In this document: piece by piece, positions 20,800 through 32,142 of the stretch
Layout of the letters: each line of letters starts with the position of its first letter
Position numbering within the stretch: position 1 is the first letter of the stretch
Source of the DNA: Tipula vernalis
Lineage: Eukaryota > Arthropoda > Insecta > Diptera > Tipulidae
DNA length: 64,000 nucleotides
Assembly: GCA_958295665.1 (NCBI GenBank)
Contig: OY282558.1
Coordinates: 67,816,789-67,880,788, forward strand
Direction: 5' to 3'
Notes under the pieces: generated by a model
What the model was told of the DNA's origin: nothing
Database searches by the model: none
The model's input: the letters and a program-made list of their open reading frames with translations, nothing else
Translations under genes and position numbers: made by a program

Positions 20800-23735
20800 A
20801 CTAAATATAATACTCGAGTGTTGTGGGAGAGCGAAAAGATTAGTGGGGAATTGCCAACATGGGAGGAAATAAGGACTTGCAATTGCCGTAAAACCAGCTG
20901 TTCTTGAAGGCACGGTTGTTACGGAAGTGGAAGTTCTGTTACCAACATGGCAATTCTAATGCAACATATGCAACAGGAGTACCAACAGGGACTATATCTC
21001 GCACTATCTAACAGCGACAGATTCACAAAAATTCAATCGCTTTTGAATTGTTTACCACAAAGGGCACATCGCCAAAGATTGTCGCTCAATGAAGTGTAAG
21101 ATATAAGCATTCAACGCCGTCAAGAGTCATGAATAATGTCGTATAATCAGCACCACAACCGGCAGTTAGCACCACGATAAGTGACACAGTTCAAACACAA
21201 TCAAACAGTTGTTTCAGCGTTTCAGTTGATAAAACCGTATTGTTATCAACAATGCAAATTCACATAACCGATTCGAATAGCCAGATTTACTTGTGTGGTG
21301 CGCTTCTCGATTCGACATCGGAAAATGGGACTTGTCAAACAGCAACACCATTACAGCATATCTGGTATAGATAGAGTCTAGCATCAACAATTATAGTCTG
21401 AATATTGAATTTTGGTGGTGGTATCTTCGATCTTCTCAGACAATAGCGCATCAACATTTCAGAAGATTTACCACCACTAAATCACGGAAACACACATTTC
21501 GCGCTTATGGCATCACGAACTGTCGAAATTATAGAGCCGTGATTCAATCACAACGAAAATATATTTATCCGAAGAGCAAACTGACGTACGTTGTATATTT
21601 ACCATTTTGCAACAACGTTGAAACACTTGGTAAATCGAAGAACATCGCACTAAACCGCTTTCTGTCAATCGAGAGAAAATTACAACGAGATGAAGAGGTG
21701 AAATGTGAGTAGGCAAAGATCATTCAAGAGTATATTTCGTTGGGCCACATGTACGGTATAGTCTACGTCGGGACTCTCTCTGATTGACACTTTACTCGAC
21801 GGGCCAAAGACCCAGGATGATTTACTCAACATTGTACTGCGAGAACATGTTTAAGCAAGTGGAAGTCGCCCCCGAACAACGACCATTTCAGGAAATCTTG
21901 TACAGATAATCTCCAGACGAACCGATTGCAGTTTATGAACTCGTTGCCGTTACTTATGGTGTTAAACCAGCTGCCTATCTCGCAACATCCGTTCTCAAGC
22001 AAATCGGTGGCCAATTTCCCTTAGGGCGAAGAGCATTGCGTGATTTTTATGTCGATGATATAATCAATATCAACATAAAGGACCAGTTATGCGAGCTGTT
22101 AGCTACGGGAGGAATGAGATTAAGGAAGTTTGTATCGAACCCTTCACAATTTTTGAGTACTATTCCTGCCGATGATAGAGAAATTCAAGGTGATCTGATC
22201 GATGAAGCGCGGGATACCTCCATCGTGGCCAGCAAATTTAACCCGCTGCGTCTCGCATCACCAGTAGTCATCAAAGCAAAGATGTTTTTGCAAAACGTTG
22301 GCTTCAACAGGTTTCTTGGAATCAAACAGTGTCGCCAAATTTGCTAAATCAATTTCAATTAGCATTCATCAGTCAGTTAGCATTGAGAGATGTATCATCG
22401 CCAAACAAGGTTATTTTGTGCCAAGAGTTGGGTTGCACCTCTAAAGCATCAGACCATTCCCCGGCTTGAATTGTGTGGAGCGCTTTTAATTACACGGCTC
22501 TACGACAAAATCAGTAAGGTTTTATGCATCCAGTTTGATAAAACATGCATATGGCCAGACTCGAATTTAGTCCTGGCGTGGATAGGACACCGTCATATCA
22601 GCTAAAAGAATTTGATGTGTCACTTGTATACGAGATAAAGGAGCTCACGGATGGAATAAATTGGTATCACGTGAATAACTAGGAAAATATTGCAGATCTC
22701 TCGAGCAATACGTATTGAACTTGTCTGAGATCGATATAATTGAATGGAAGGACCATTCGATTGTACTTGCAACGCAATCCAGTTCCTCAGATATTGCGTC
22801 AGATTCATCAATTAAATGATTTAGATTCACAACAATAAATTACCTAACAAAGATGAAATTTCGGCATTCGTCGAAGGAACTACAGCTTTGTTCATGCTCG
22901 TTCATGCAGTTCAAAGTGATGTATTTGTTGAAGAGAAGGGAACTTTGCAATTTAATACATAGGTTTCGCGATCAAGTAGTTTTAAGGCTCTCACACCATT
23001 CTTGGGCAGTTATAGTGTGAGTGACCTACCATATGAACAATGCCATCAAATATTGCTGCCGCATGCACATCACTTCACTGATGTCCTGTTCCAATACTAT
23101 CACGTCATTGGTTTGCATAGTGGAGCGCAAACATTTCTGAATCTAATTCTCTAAATTAGCAGCAAAACAGGCCATATCGAGATGTGTCACATATATGCAT
23201 CCGATAAAATAGAACGCCCACTCAACAATTTATGGATGAGTTACCAGTGGACGGAGTGACGCCTCACAAAGCATTCACGGCGATTGAAGAATATTACTGT
23301 AAGCGCTAAATTGAATGCCAGAAGGGAATGCAAGACTTTGTTGATGTCAGCAATCATTTAAAATCGCTGGAGATTTTCTTCAAATCCAACAGCAAACGAA
23401 CAGCCATTGAAGCTTTCAGCGATGAACATAACATTTCGTTTCACCGCGTTCTCTACAACATTGAGGTTTATGGGAGACTGGGGTAATAACCGTAAAACTA
23501 CACTTGCGACGCGTGACAAACGAGAATCCTCTTTCATTTGAGGAGCTTTCCACTTTAGCGGCTCTTATAGAAGGTTGTCTGAATAGTCGAACCCTCAGCG
23601 TCACTAAAACCGATCCACTCATCCCAATTCACGAGCCAGACCTGACAACAATCAATATCAATCGACTCAAGCAATGGGACCCAGATTCAGCATTTATGAC
23701 TGAAGCTTTCTGGAAAAAATGGCCCGTTGAATAAA
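20800..23735 (+). pseudogene. Decayed BEL/Pao LTR-retrotransposon Gag-Pol
   Basis: Blocks appear in the right order for BEL/Pao but in shifting frames. First is Gag: LWESEKISGELPTWEE at about 20820 and a zinc knuckle GHIAKDCRSMKC near 21070. Next is a protease-like stretch, VLLSTMQIHITD...GALLDSTSE, near 21240-21320, with Thr where the usual DSG Gly stands. The reverse transcriptase follows with VTYGVKPAAYLA and FYVDDI (22040), then an RNase H/connection block VAPLKHQTIPRLELCGALL near 22430. Then come an integrase zinc-like segment, HHFTDVLFQYYHVIGLHSG, near 23070, and integrase core remnants with GCLNSRTLS and LKQWDPDSAFMTEAFWKKW near 23570-23730. Many stops and frameshifts make it dead. No pair of LTRs was resolved, so the outer limits are those of the coding remnants. 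Confidence 0.85.
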
Positions 23736-24269
23736 ATGGAAATCAGAAGTATGAAACCTTCAGGTAACCATATTCAAATCTTCCCGTTTGTCTAACATAG
23801 GAAACTGGACAATCTAAACAAGTAAATGTATAAACTCCAGTAGTTTAGTGTTTAGTTAGCGTTAGGCCGAGAATTTAATCAACCCTTCGAAGTTCGCTAA
23901 ATTATTTCAAATATTTAAGTGAAAAAATCGACAAGTAAACGTTACTTCTTGAAATAATCTTCAATAAGCCATCAAAATACTTTTTATATTTTGTCCTTAA
24001 AAAGGGTCCTCTTTTCGCTAAAATGTTTTTTCAATTCCGGAAATAGCCAAAAGAGGTTGATATAGCTTTACAGAATTCACATTAATTTAAAACAGATTGC
24101 ATATCTTAAAATTTCGACGTAACAAACTCCTGTTACGGTAGAAGATTACCATGATCACAAATGATCATTAATAAAATTACTTACGCTCCCCAAAAAATAG
24201 TGACCACAATTTTTTCTGCACACGATTTGGTCTTAAATTTATTAGGTGGTGGATGGTGTGGTAGGTCCT
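23736..24269. other. No gene seen
   Basis: Sequence downstream of the BEL/Pao remnant, possibly part of its 3' end, but no LTR boundary was recognised. Confidence 0.4.
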
Positions 24270-25450
24270 TCCTATGGATTCCAGGGAGTAAAATCCCGGG
24301 AAATTGATTTTTTTTTATAATACAGATTCCCGGGAATTTTGATTAAAATGCCAGGAATTAGCAAAAAACTTTTTTGCACAATATGTGCAAAAAGTTTTTT
24401 GCTAATTCCCGGTATTTTGAATTGAAAACCATCGCTGGGTATTTCTCCTCACCACATAAATTCTCTGATCAAAATGGACTTCTAATAAATAACTGCTCCA
24501 AATTTTAAAACACTTGGAAAAATCAGTTAAAGCTTTTAAAAAAAGGAGCGCCGTACTACTTATTTCATACAGCATTATTCAATTTCTCTTAGAACTACAG
24601 TACATTATGGAATACTTGGCCTTGGATAAATTTAAACCTTGCAAACAGCTGCAGGGTCATCGTAAATTTTCAAAACCATCGAGAACCGCTCAATATGCAA
24701 ATTTTTTTTCTAACAAAATAGGAGGAGGTCAATTTTGGCTACAGACTGGATTGGGTACAGTTTCAATTAATGTTGTTGAAGATTGTACTTGGGCTTTCAA
24801 CTCATATGATTTTTTTATCCAAATTGTTTTTGTCTCAAATATCGAGTTTTTGTTCAAATATACAAACTTTTTTCCAGCGCTTCCATAAAAAGTCAGTTTT
24901 AGTAAATTTTTGTGATTTCGGAAAGAGGAGCCTTAAACCAATAAAAAATGTTTTCGATGAGTTAAATAATGTCGAATATTTTTCCAGTCGCAACTGATCA
25001 TTCTATAAATTGTCTCTCCAAAGGCAATCACTACTAACCAAAGACGATTGAGCCAACTTCAACTGAATCGGAAAGTGTTTTGCCTGTTTGTGGCAATCGT
25101 CATAAAAAAAATAGTGTTGCCATCTGACCATTTGATGTCGACATTTTGTATTTATTAAAACCCACAATTATATTTATAAATTTTAGCTAAAGAGCCCGGG
25201 AAATCCCGGAATTGTATAAGAATTCATCCCGATTCCTGCGATTAGAAATACATCGGGGAACAGGAACCACTAGAGTCCACAATTGTCGAAGAATTGCCAA
25301 TCTTTTGTGAGATAATTTTATAAAGGTCCTTTTGCTCAACAACTGTCAACTTTTACTGGTGATGCTTGACTTAATAAATTTATTTCTAGTTCAAAAATTT
25401 TTGAATTTTTTAAAACGTTCCTGAAATTTCCCGTTCCCGTTACGTTCCCG
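24270..25450 (+). mobile_element. Possible degenerate hAT-like element
   Basis: CAGGGAGTAAAATCCCGGG near 24281 and repeated TCCCGGGAATTT words near 24328, 25195 and 25425 resemble ends or subterminal repeats of hAT-type elements. Open frames at 24514-24997 carry no motif I can assign with confidence. Boundaries and family are unresolved. Confidence 0.3.
24345..24419. repeat. Hairpin with about 35-bp arms
   Basis: GGAATTAGCAAAAAACTTTT on the left pairs with AAAAGTTTTTTGCTAATTCC on the right around an ATAT centre, with about two mismatches over the arms. Confidence 0.85.
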
Positions 25451-25679
25451 AATTTAATTTCGATTCATATTTTGCAAATTTTATTTGATAAATTTAATGG
25501 AAATTCGAATTTCGGAGTAAAAAAATTTCTTATTATTCTAAAAAATGGTCTAATAAGATCAAAGCATTGAAATCCTGTCAAAAATGATCAAAAATTTGGT
25601 TGGTCCAAAACCACATTTCTCGACGTTTTCGAGTCTAAAAAGCAATGGTTATAGAAATATTTAACAAGTTTTTATATAT

Positions 25680-25965
25680 GCTGGTTTGCATATTGAGTTG
25701 GGTATTGAGTTTGGGGTTGAGTTGAAGGTTAAGTTAGAGGTCAATGTCCGGGTTGAGTTAAAGTTGAGATGGAGTTGAATTGGGGCTGGATAGGATATAG
25801 TGAGTTGTTGACCAATTTTTTATATATGCTTGTTTGAGGAGTGAATTTGGTGTAAAGTTTGCGGTTTAGTTGGGGGTTAAGTTGGGTTCCGTTTGCGAGT
25901 TGAATTAGGGTTGAGTTGCGGTTTAGTTGGAGTTGGATTAGGGTTTAGTGAGCATTTGAGCAATC
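25680..25965 (+). repeat. GTTGAGTT-rich minisatellite
   Basis: Irregular head-to-tail copies of short words such as GAGTTGAAGTTGAG and GGGTTGAGTT. A related array is at 28920-29255. Confidence 0.65.
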
Positions 25966-25971
25966 TATATA

Positions 25972-26692
25972 CCGGGTGATTTTTTTAACCTGTTACACTC
26001 AAATGTCTCGTAAAAATTAGCACTCTACGAAAAAAATGGTAAAGATCAAAATTTAATTATTCCGTGTGGGAAATATATTAAAGTTACAATTAGTACCCTC
26101 CCCTCCTCCTTGTAGGTGGGGCGGAGGGTAACATTCAAACTAAAATATGAACCCTACTTTTTATTGCAGACTCAGATTTTACGGCTAAAAATACGTAGAA
26201 TTTGACTCAAACATTTTTTTCGATTCATGATAGATGGCGCTGTAATTGATATTCAATTTTTTTCGATTTCTCCTACTGAGGACCTACGCAAACGATTCTG
26301 CAATACGTCTGTTTCATTGTAAATACTCGAAGTTAGTCTTAAACAATTTTTATTTCTTAATTTTCAATTACTGAAAATGGCTCCTCATTATCGTAACCCT
26401 ATCGTCATAGTGACGAATATCGTCAATTACAGCGCCATCTATCATGAATCGAAAAAATGTTTCAGTCAAATCCTACGTATTTTTAATCCGAATCTGCAAT
26501 AAAAAAGAAGGGTTCACATTTTAGTTTCAAAGTTACCCCCGCCCCACCTGCAAGTAGGAGGGTGAGGGGTACTAATTTTAACACTAATGTATTTCCCCCA
26601 CGGAATAATTAAATTTTGATCTTAACCATTTTTTTCGTAGAGTGCTTATTTTGCGAGATATTTGAGTGTATCAGGTTAAACAAATCACCTGG
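25972..26692. mobile_element. Foldback element copy 1, long inverted repeats, TA flanks
   Basis: It begins CCGGGTGATTTTTTTAACCT and ends with the reverse complement, flanked by TA on both sides (25970-25971 and 26693-26694). The inverted repeats run about 250-270 bp each, to ATGATAGATGGCGCTGTAATT and its complement. A unique core of about 170 bp lies between them. No protein is encoded. A TA target is typical of Tc1/mariner-type or related elements, so it is probably a non-autonomous passenger of such a transposase. Copy 2 is at 60817-61577. Confidence 0.88.
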
Positions 26693-26709
26693 TATATAGG
26701 GAAACCTTA

Positions 26710-27475
26710 CTACAACGGAAATCGACGATACCAAACACGTTGTCCGTTAAACTGAGGATTTGTGATTTTTTTTATAAAAAATTTATTGCGATTCTTACCC
26801 CCCGATTTTGATAAAATCCAGCATTTCCAATGGAAATGGGATATTCAAATGATTTTTAGACGAAGTTCTGGAATATGGCCAAGAAGGATCGAACTTGGCT
26901 ATTCCTTAATTGATTATGATGAAATTTGACATGTGCGTTGGAAGTGCGATTCTAAAATGATTTGTAGATGAAGTTCTGGAAAATGGTCAATTAGGACGGA
27001 ACTTACCTATTTCTCAACCTGGTTTTTGGATAAAGTTCTGAAATATGGTCAGTGAGGACGGAACTTGGTTATTTCTTAACCGATTATGATGAAATTTGAT
27101 GTGGGTGATGGAAATGGGATTCTAAAATGATTTTTAGATAAAGTTATGGAATATGGCCAATGAGGATGGAACTTGCCAATTTCTTTCGATTTTTGGATAA
27201 AGTTCTGGAATATGATCAAGTATGATGGAACTTGACTATTTCTTAACCGACTATGATGAAATTTGACATATGCGTTGGAAATAGGATTCTAAGCTCATAT
27301 AAAGCTCTGAAATATGGCCTGGTAAGATGGAACTTGGCTGTTCCTTAACCGATTATGATAAAATTTGACATGTGCGTTGTAAATGGGATTCTAAAATGAT
27401 TTTTAAATGAATTTCTGGAATATGGCCAATTAGGACAGAACTTGGCTATTTATAATATATATATATTTCTGGAAT
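26710..27475 (+). repeat. Diverged tandem satellite, about 60-110-bp units
   Basis: Six or seven copies of a block containing AAGTTCTGGAATATGGCCAA, GGA-GGAACTTGGCTATTTC, CCGATTATGATGAAATTTGA and GGGATTCTAAAATGATTTT recur with variable spacing, so composite units alternate between a long and a short form. Confidence 0.8.
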
Positions 27476-27665
27476 ATGGCAAGTTTTAGATCTAAAAATC
27501 AATTTAGAATTTCATTTCCACCGCGCATGTCAAATTTCATTATTCCATATTTATATTTAAATTCTAGAATTTTATTCAAAAATCATTTAAGAATCGCTTT
27601 TCAATCATGAATATCAAATTTCACTAAAACCGGCTAAGAAATTGCCACCACCCAAATTGGCCATA
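27476..27665 (-). repeat. Same satellite, flipped orientation
   Basis: Read on the minus strand, this segment contains the AAATTTGACATGCGCG, GGAAATGAAATTCTAAATTG and GATTTTTGAATAAAATTCTAG versions of the satellite blocks that run forward at 26710-27475. The flip occurs near 27475 in a TATATATATA stretch. Confidence 0.7.
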
Positions 27666-27854
27666 CATATAATTTATTAAAGGTTCAATTTGAAATGTAA
27701 AAAGGTCAATTTGAAATATTAAAAGTTCAATAAGTGTAAAAGGAACAAATTAAAGTGGTAAAGTTTCAATTTGAATTGTACTCGTAAAAACTGTATCATC
27801 GCAGAAATATCTGTCCGTGTCTGTTCTAATAAAGTACCAGCTAATCTAAGGTAG

Positions 27855-27959
27855 GTTTTTATTGGAAAACTTCAGTTGCATGGGACTTAAAAGTTTGTCC
27901 GTTGAAGTGAGGATTCCGCTAAATTGAGTGTCTGTTGAAATTAGATTTCACTGTATTTA
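27855..27959. mobile_element. Possible right end of a lost pogo-type element
   Basis: TTTGTCCGTTGAAGTGAGGATT here recalls TTGTCCGTTAAACTGAGGATT near 26740. The segment ends AGATTTCACTGTA, the same last bases as the Tigger/pogo element at 32143-34897. It could be a deleted relative; the evidence is short. Confidence 0.3.
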
Positions 27960-28138
27960 AAAGTGAGTGTTTATATATATTTACAGTATATATGTATGTG
28001 TGATATTTGAACAAATGCACACGATGTGAACCCAACTTTACACAAATATTGTTTAAGACTTAAGAAAGGTCACTGTTAATATCTCAAACATTTATCTCCT
28101 CCTTGAGAGATGATAATCAGGTCTAAGGTTATGTAAAA

Positions 28139-28737
28139 CTATACCTTTTCAACTTCAAATTGGAAATATCATTTTCAAATTGGAAATAATCATTTTTAAA
28201 TTTAAAAATAAACAACTCACAGGGTATAACAATATTTATGATCAAAATTTTATTAATATATACAGTAAATTAAAAAATCATATCGACTAAATTTAAAACA
28301 TCTGGTATGAATTTTTGAATATATGCAACATATTTAGCACAATTTGCAACAGATAAATTTGGTAAATTCCGTTGTATAATATTTTCAAGCCTTTGTACAG
28401 GAAATTCGGGTTGGGACAAATCTATCCTATTTTCAACTGTTGAAATCTGTGGCATTTCAGTTGTTAAATCTCGTTTAATAGAGGCCTTAAGAGCCGACCA
28501 AACAATTTAACATTGGACTGTATGGGCCTAATCTTAATAAACACAGTTTCAATAGACGCATGACACGGAGAACAATTGCGTATGAACTCATTCGCTTGCG
28601 GGGTTTTAAATGCTCCTCTTCTTATTTCGTGATGAATAAGCCCCACATTACCTATTAAAAATGATTTTTTCCAATTTGATATTGATTATTTCCATTTTGG
28701 AAATGATTATTTTCAATTTGAAAATGAAAAGGTATAG
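28139..28737 (-). mobile_element. Inverted-repeat element with an unidentified ORF fragment
   Basis: The ends CTATACCTTTTCA (28139) and TGAAAAGGTATAG (28737) are exact complements. Further in, both arms carry copies of TCCAATTTGAAAATGATTATTTCC-like words. The minus strand between them is open in two pieces: GLIHHEIRRGAFKTPQANEF at about 28640 and later NLSVANCAKYVAYIQKF. I do not recognise these and call it an unclassified DNA transposon relic. Confidence 0.5.
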
Positions 28738-28739
28738 AG

Positions 28740-28935
28740 TCGATCTTGATGACGGTACGATGGTATGAAGGTATGATGTTATGATGGTATAATGGTATGA
28801 TGGTTTGTATATAAAAATTGTGTGATGGTGATGGTAATGGTGATGGTGGTATGATGATGATGATGGTATGATGGTACGATGTTATGGTGGTATGATGGTA
28901 TAATGTTGGTATGATGGTATGAGTTGAGCAGAGGG
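28740..28935 (+). repeat. ATGGTATG minisatellite
   Basis: Some 15-20 imperfect copies of the 8-10-bp word GATGGTATGAT. A second array of the same word is at 43125-43340. Confidence 0.85.
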
Positions 28936-29255
28936 TTGAGATTTGGTTCGAGCTAAGTTGAGTTGAAGTTGAGTTAGGGTTTAAAGGGTTTAGTTAGCCT
29001 GCATTGGGGTTAAGTGAGTTGTTCGGTTGGGTATTATTTAAGAGTTGATTTGGAGTTAGGTTAAGGATTAATTTGAACGTTGATTTTGGGTTGATTTGAT
29101 GATTGATTTGAGGGTTTGGTTGGCGGTTAATTTGGTGATTGCGGTTAGAATTATGTTGCGATTGAGATGGAGGTTGATTTGTATATTGAGTTGAAAGTTG
29201 AGCTGAAGATTGGCTTAAGAGATTCATTTGAGGATTAATGTGAGAGTTGAATTAA
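28920..29255 (+). repeat. GTTGA/TTGATTTG minisatellite
   Basis: Short words GAGTTGAAGTTGAGTT, then GGTTGATTTG, repeat irregularly. The Asn/Gln/Pro-rich minus-strand frame at 28994-29227 is a by-product. Confidence 0.6.
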
Positions 29256-31956
29256 TCAAGACCGAAGTTCTGACCATCTCATGAGGTTTCAGATCTTTAT
29301 ATTTTTTTAAAAATCAAATCTAATTTTTAAATATTTTTCAAAATGACTTTTCAAAATCGTAGTAGATTACGAAACGGTATATTTTTGATAACTATTGATG
29401 AAATATTCATTTCAATATAAAATACATATAATTCCATAACATTTTTTAAAACTGAATTTTATGTAGACAAACACGTCAACGGTAGTGTGACAGAAATTAA
29501 TCTAATTCGAAATTATTCAACCGCTCAAATCAAGTTTATGTATAATGTTAAACAAAATAACAAATTGCATATACTACACCCTAACCTTAACTACATTTGA
29601 AAATGCAAATTATTTTCTCTATACAAACAAAAAGAAAAAAAAACTCAATTTGCATGTTTCACCGTACCAAGGTACACACAGAGAGTACTTAAACATGTTC
29701 ATACATACGTACATGTTTAATGATGTAGTAATAAAAAAACTTTAAACCGATTACCACCATTTATGTCATAAATTTACCTTAGTCACTCATAAATCACTAA
29801 TAGTTTTGACATTTTTATATAAAATTCTATGATTTTTAATTTTTTTTTTGTAATGCAATTTAATGAATTAAACACACTATTAAATGAATAATGCACATTT
29901 TCATTTGAATTAAAAAAGCAAAACGCTATTTCGATCTAATTACAATTATTGGACGCGGATTTTACATCAAAAAAGACATCTCGTTTGCCTTCGCACACAC
30001 AATTATATAAATTTCATTAATAATAAATAGTAATTAAGATTCGATTATACAATCGTATAAAAAAAAATAAAAAAATTATGACAAATTTTCATCTCACAAA
30101 CAAAACAATTTTTCAAATGCCAACAAATTTTTTTTTTTTTTTTATAAAATTTAATTATAATTATGCAGAACGGAAGTGTACTTAGTATGGTGTACCCACT
30201 TGGAAATTAGTTTACATAAAATAAAAATGCTAGATAAAATATTTAACGTAAATATTAACAGAAATCAACAAAAAAAAAATTGTTTTTGTTGTACTCGTAT
30301 TGATGTGAATAGAGTTAATTGAAAAATTCAATAATAAAAAAGAAAATAAACATTTTTTTTTGTTTAAACATTGAGATTCTTGAGTGAATCTATCTATCCT
30401 ACAATATATAATTTTACATCATACACAACATAATGACAAAGATATGTAAATACATAAGACATGAATCGGAAATTATTTATAATATATTTTGTGTGTCGGT
30501 TGGTTGGTCGGTGTGGTTTATTATTATTGTGTTAACCACTTTTGGGCCGCGCGTTAGGTGTGTGCGCGACACAGTATTTCATAATAATAAAATATGCGGC
30601 TATGTACATTACATTTGTATGTAGGTATAGTATAGCGCGCGCGATACGAAATACAACAAAAAACCCCATTAAGCATAAAAATAATATCGGAAAAGATCAC
30701 CACAGGTTACCACTCTCATCCGCACATAAACATTATTGAAATTATCCAGAATATTTTTTTTTTTTTTTTGTATAAATTTTGAATGAAAATTATTTATGTC
30801 AATATACGAGTATCTCTGTTCGTCGATCTATCTGTAGATTCTGGTTGTCCTGTTTATATGCAAAACACAAAATTATTGACGTCAACGACAAAAATACATA
30901 CGGCGGCGAGCAACATGATTTTAACAGTTTTTCCTTTATCAAAAAACTTTCTACCTACATATAAAATTGGGAACGCGGGAATAAACAGTGTTTTGTCTTT
31001 TAAGATACGTAAACAAAACACTGTACACATAAATGAAAAATTATAAAGTATCTCAATAATGTAAAATTGAATTTAAATTAAATTAAAAAAATTATAATTA
31101 TTCGGTTGTTTTTCTTCTCTATAGATTTGATATTTTTGGATTTGAAAAATGAAATAAAAAAAAAAGAAAATTTTTTGTCTAGACTAGAAAATATTCTTTA
31201 TTTTTAAAGACGGTTATGTGTGTGTGTGTGTGTATATGAATGTGTTTAATTTTTTTTTTTCTTAGGTTATTTTTGTAAATAGAATTTAGAATAGAATACA
31301 TAAATAATATTCGTTTCTTGTAACCCTTTGATGGGATTACACGTACAATATAATAGTTATGAGGAAATGTCTGGTTGTATTATTAGATTTAATTATGTTC
31401 TTTAATTTTATGAATTGCTGCCAGAAAATACCTAGCTATATAGTTTTTTACCCTTAAATAGCCATTTGTAAAAAAAACCTTGTTCCTTATTGTTTCCAAT
31501 TTCCCTTTTATGCTAAGGGCCATTCATTAACCGGGCACAGCTTATTAGTTGAAAATTAAAACCGTAACAACACGTCCTTGGTAACTGCATTTGGAATTTT
31601 TATTGACCCTTGGTCTACTATTAACTGAAAAGTAATTGTTAATTTTTAACTAAATTTAAACGAATAAGTTTATGAAATCATTTATAAACCTTTTAGTATC
31701 ATATTAAGGTTTTTGAGGAACCGACAAAAAAACATTTTTGGTAAGAATTCGTTAAATTACGTACAAATATCACATAGTCGTGAAAATAATGACGCCTCTT
31801 CGTATTGCCGTAACATTTGATATAGCTGTCCTTTTCCTTCCGTGTTTTGTTTTTTATATTCGTGATTTATTGTTTTAAACCAAGGATGATACAAGAGTAT
31901 TTCTTTTTCCATGCACCAGAGAGTACTTCTTCAGTCCCAAAAGTACTTTTTACTTG

Positions 31957-31997
<41 letters not shown>

Positions 31998-32142
31998 AAT
32001 TCAGCTTGTTCAAAGAAGAGAGCTTTGCAGATTAAGATTTTATTGTTTTTTACCATTCCTTCGGCCCCATCGCCCACACCCGTCTTATTAAATGTTTAGT
32101 GCGACAATCGTCGAATCGCATTTGTAAGTGATAATTTAAATA
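29256..32142. other. No gene; AT-rich, possibly tkv intron
   Basis: No coding frame with a family signature. A block at 30480-30660 has clustered CpG-containing words (GGGCCGCGCG, GTGTGCGCGACAC, GCGCGCGCGAT) unlike its surroundings. It could be a promoter, enhancer or untranslated exon. A (GT)n run lies near 31218. Confidence 0.45.
31959..31996 (+). repeat. A38 homopolymer
   Basis: A run of 38 A residues. It might be the tail of a retrotransposed copy, but the upstream sequence shows no recognisable source. Confidence 0.8.

Noticed and set aside
24514..24997. ORFs as a hAT transposase
   Set aside because: Weak resemblance only; no BED finger, catalytic block or hATC segment could be seen, so kept only as low-confidence element debris.
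28740..28935. Possible CRISPR-like regular repeats
   Set aside because: Short degenerate 8-10-bp words without spacers in a eukaryotic genome; a minisatellite.
28994..29227. Asn/Gln/Pro-rich minus-strand ORF
   Set aside because: Produced by the GTTGA-type minisatellite; no independent coding evidence.
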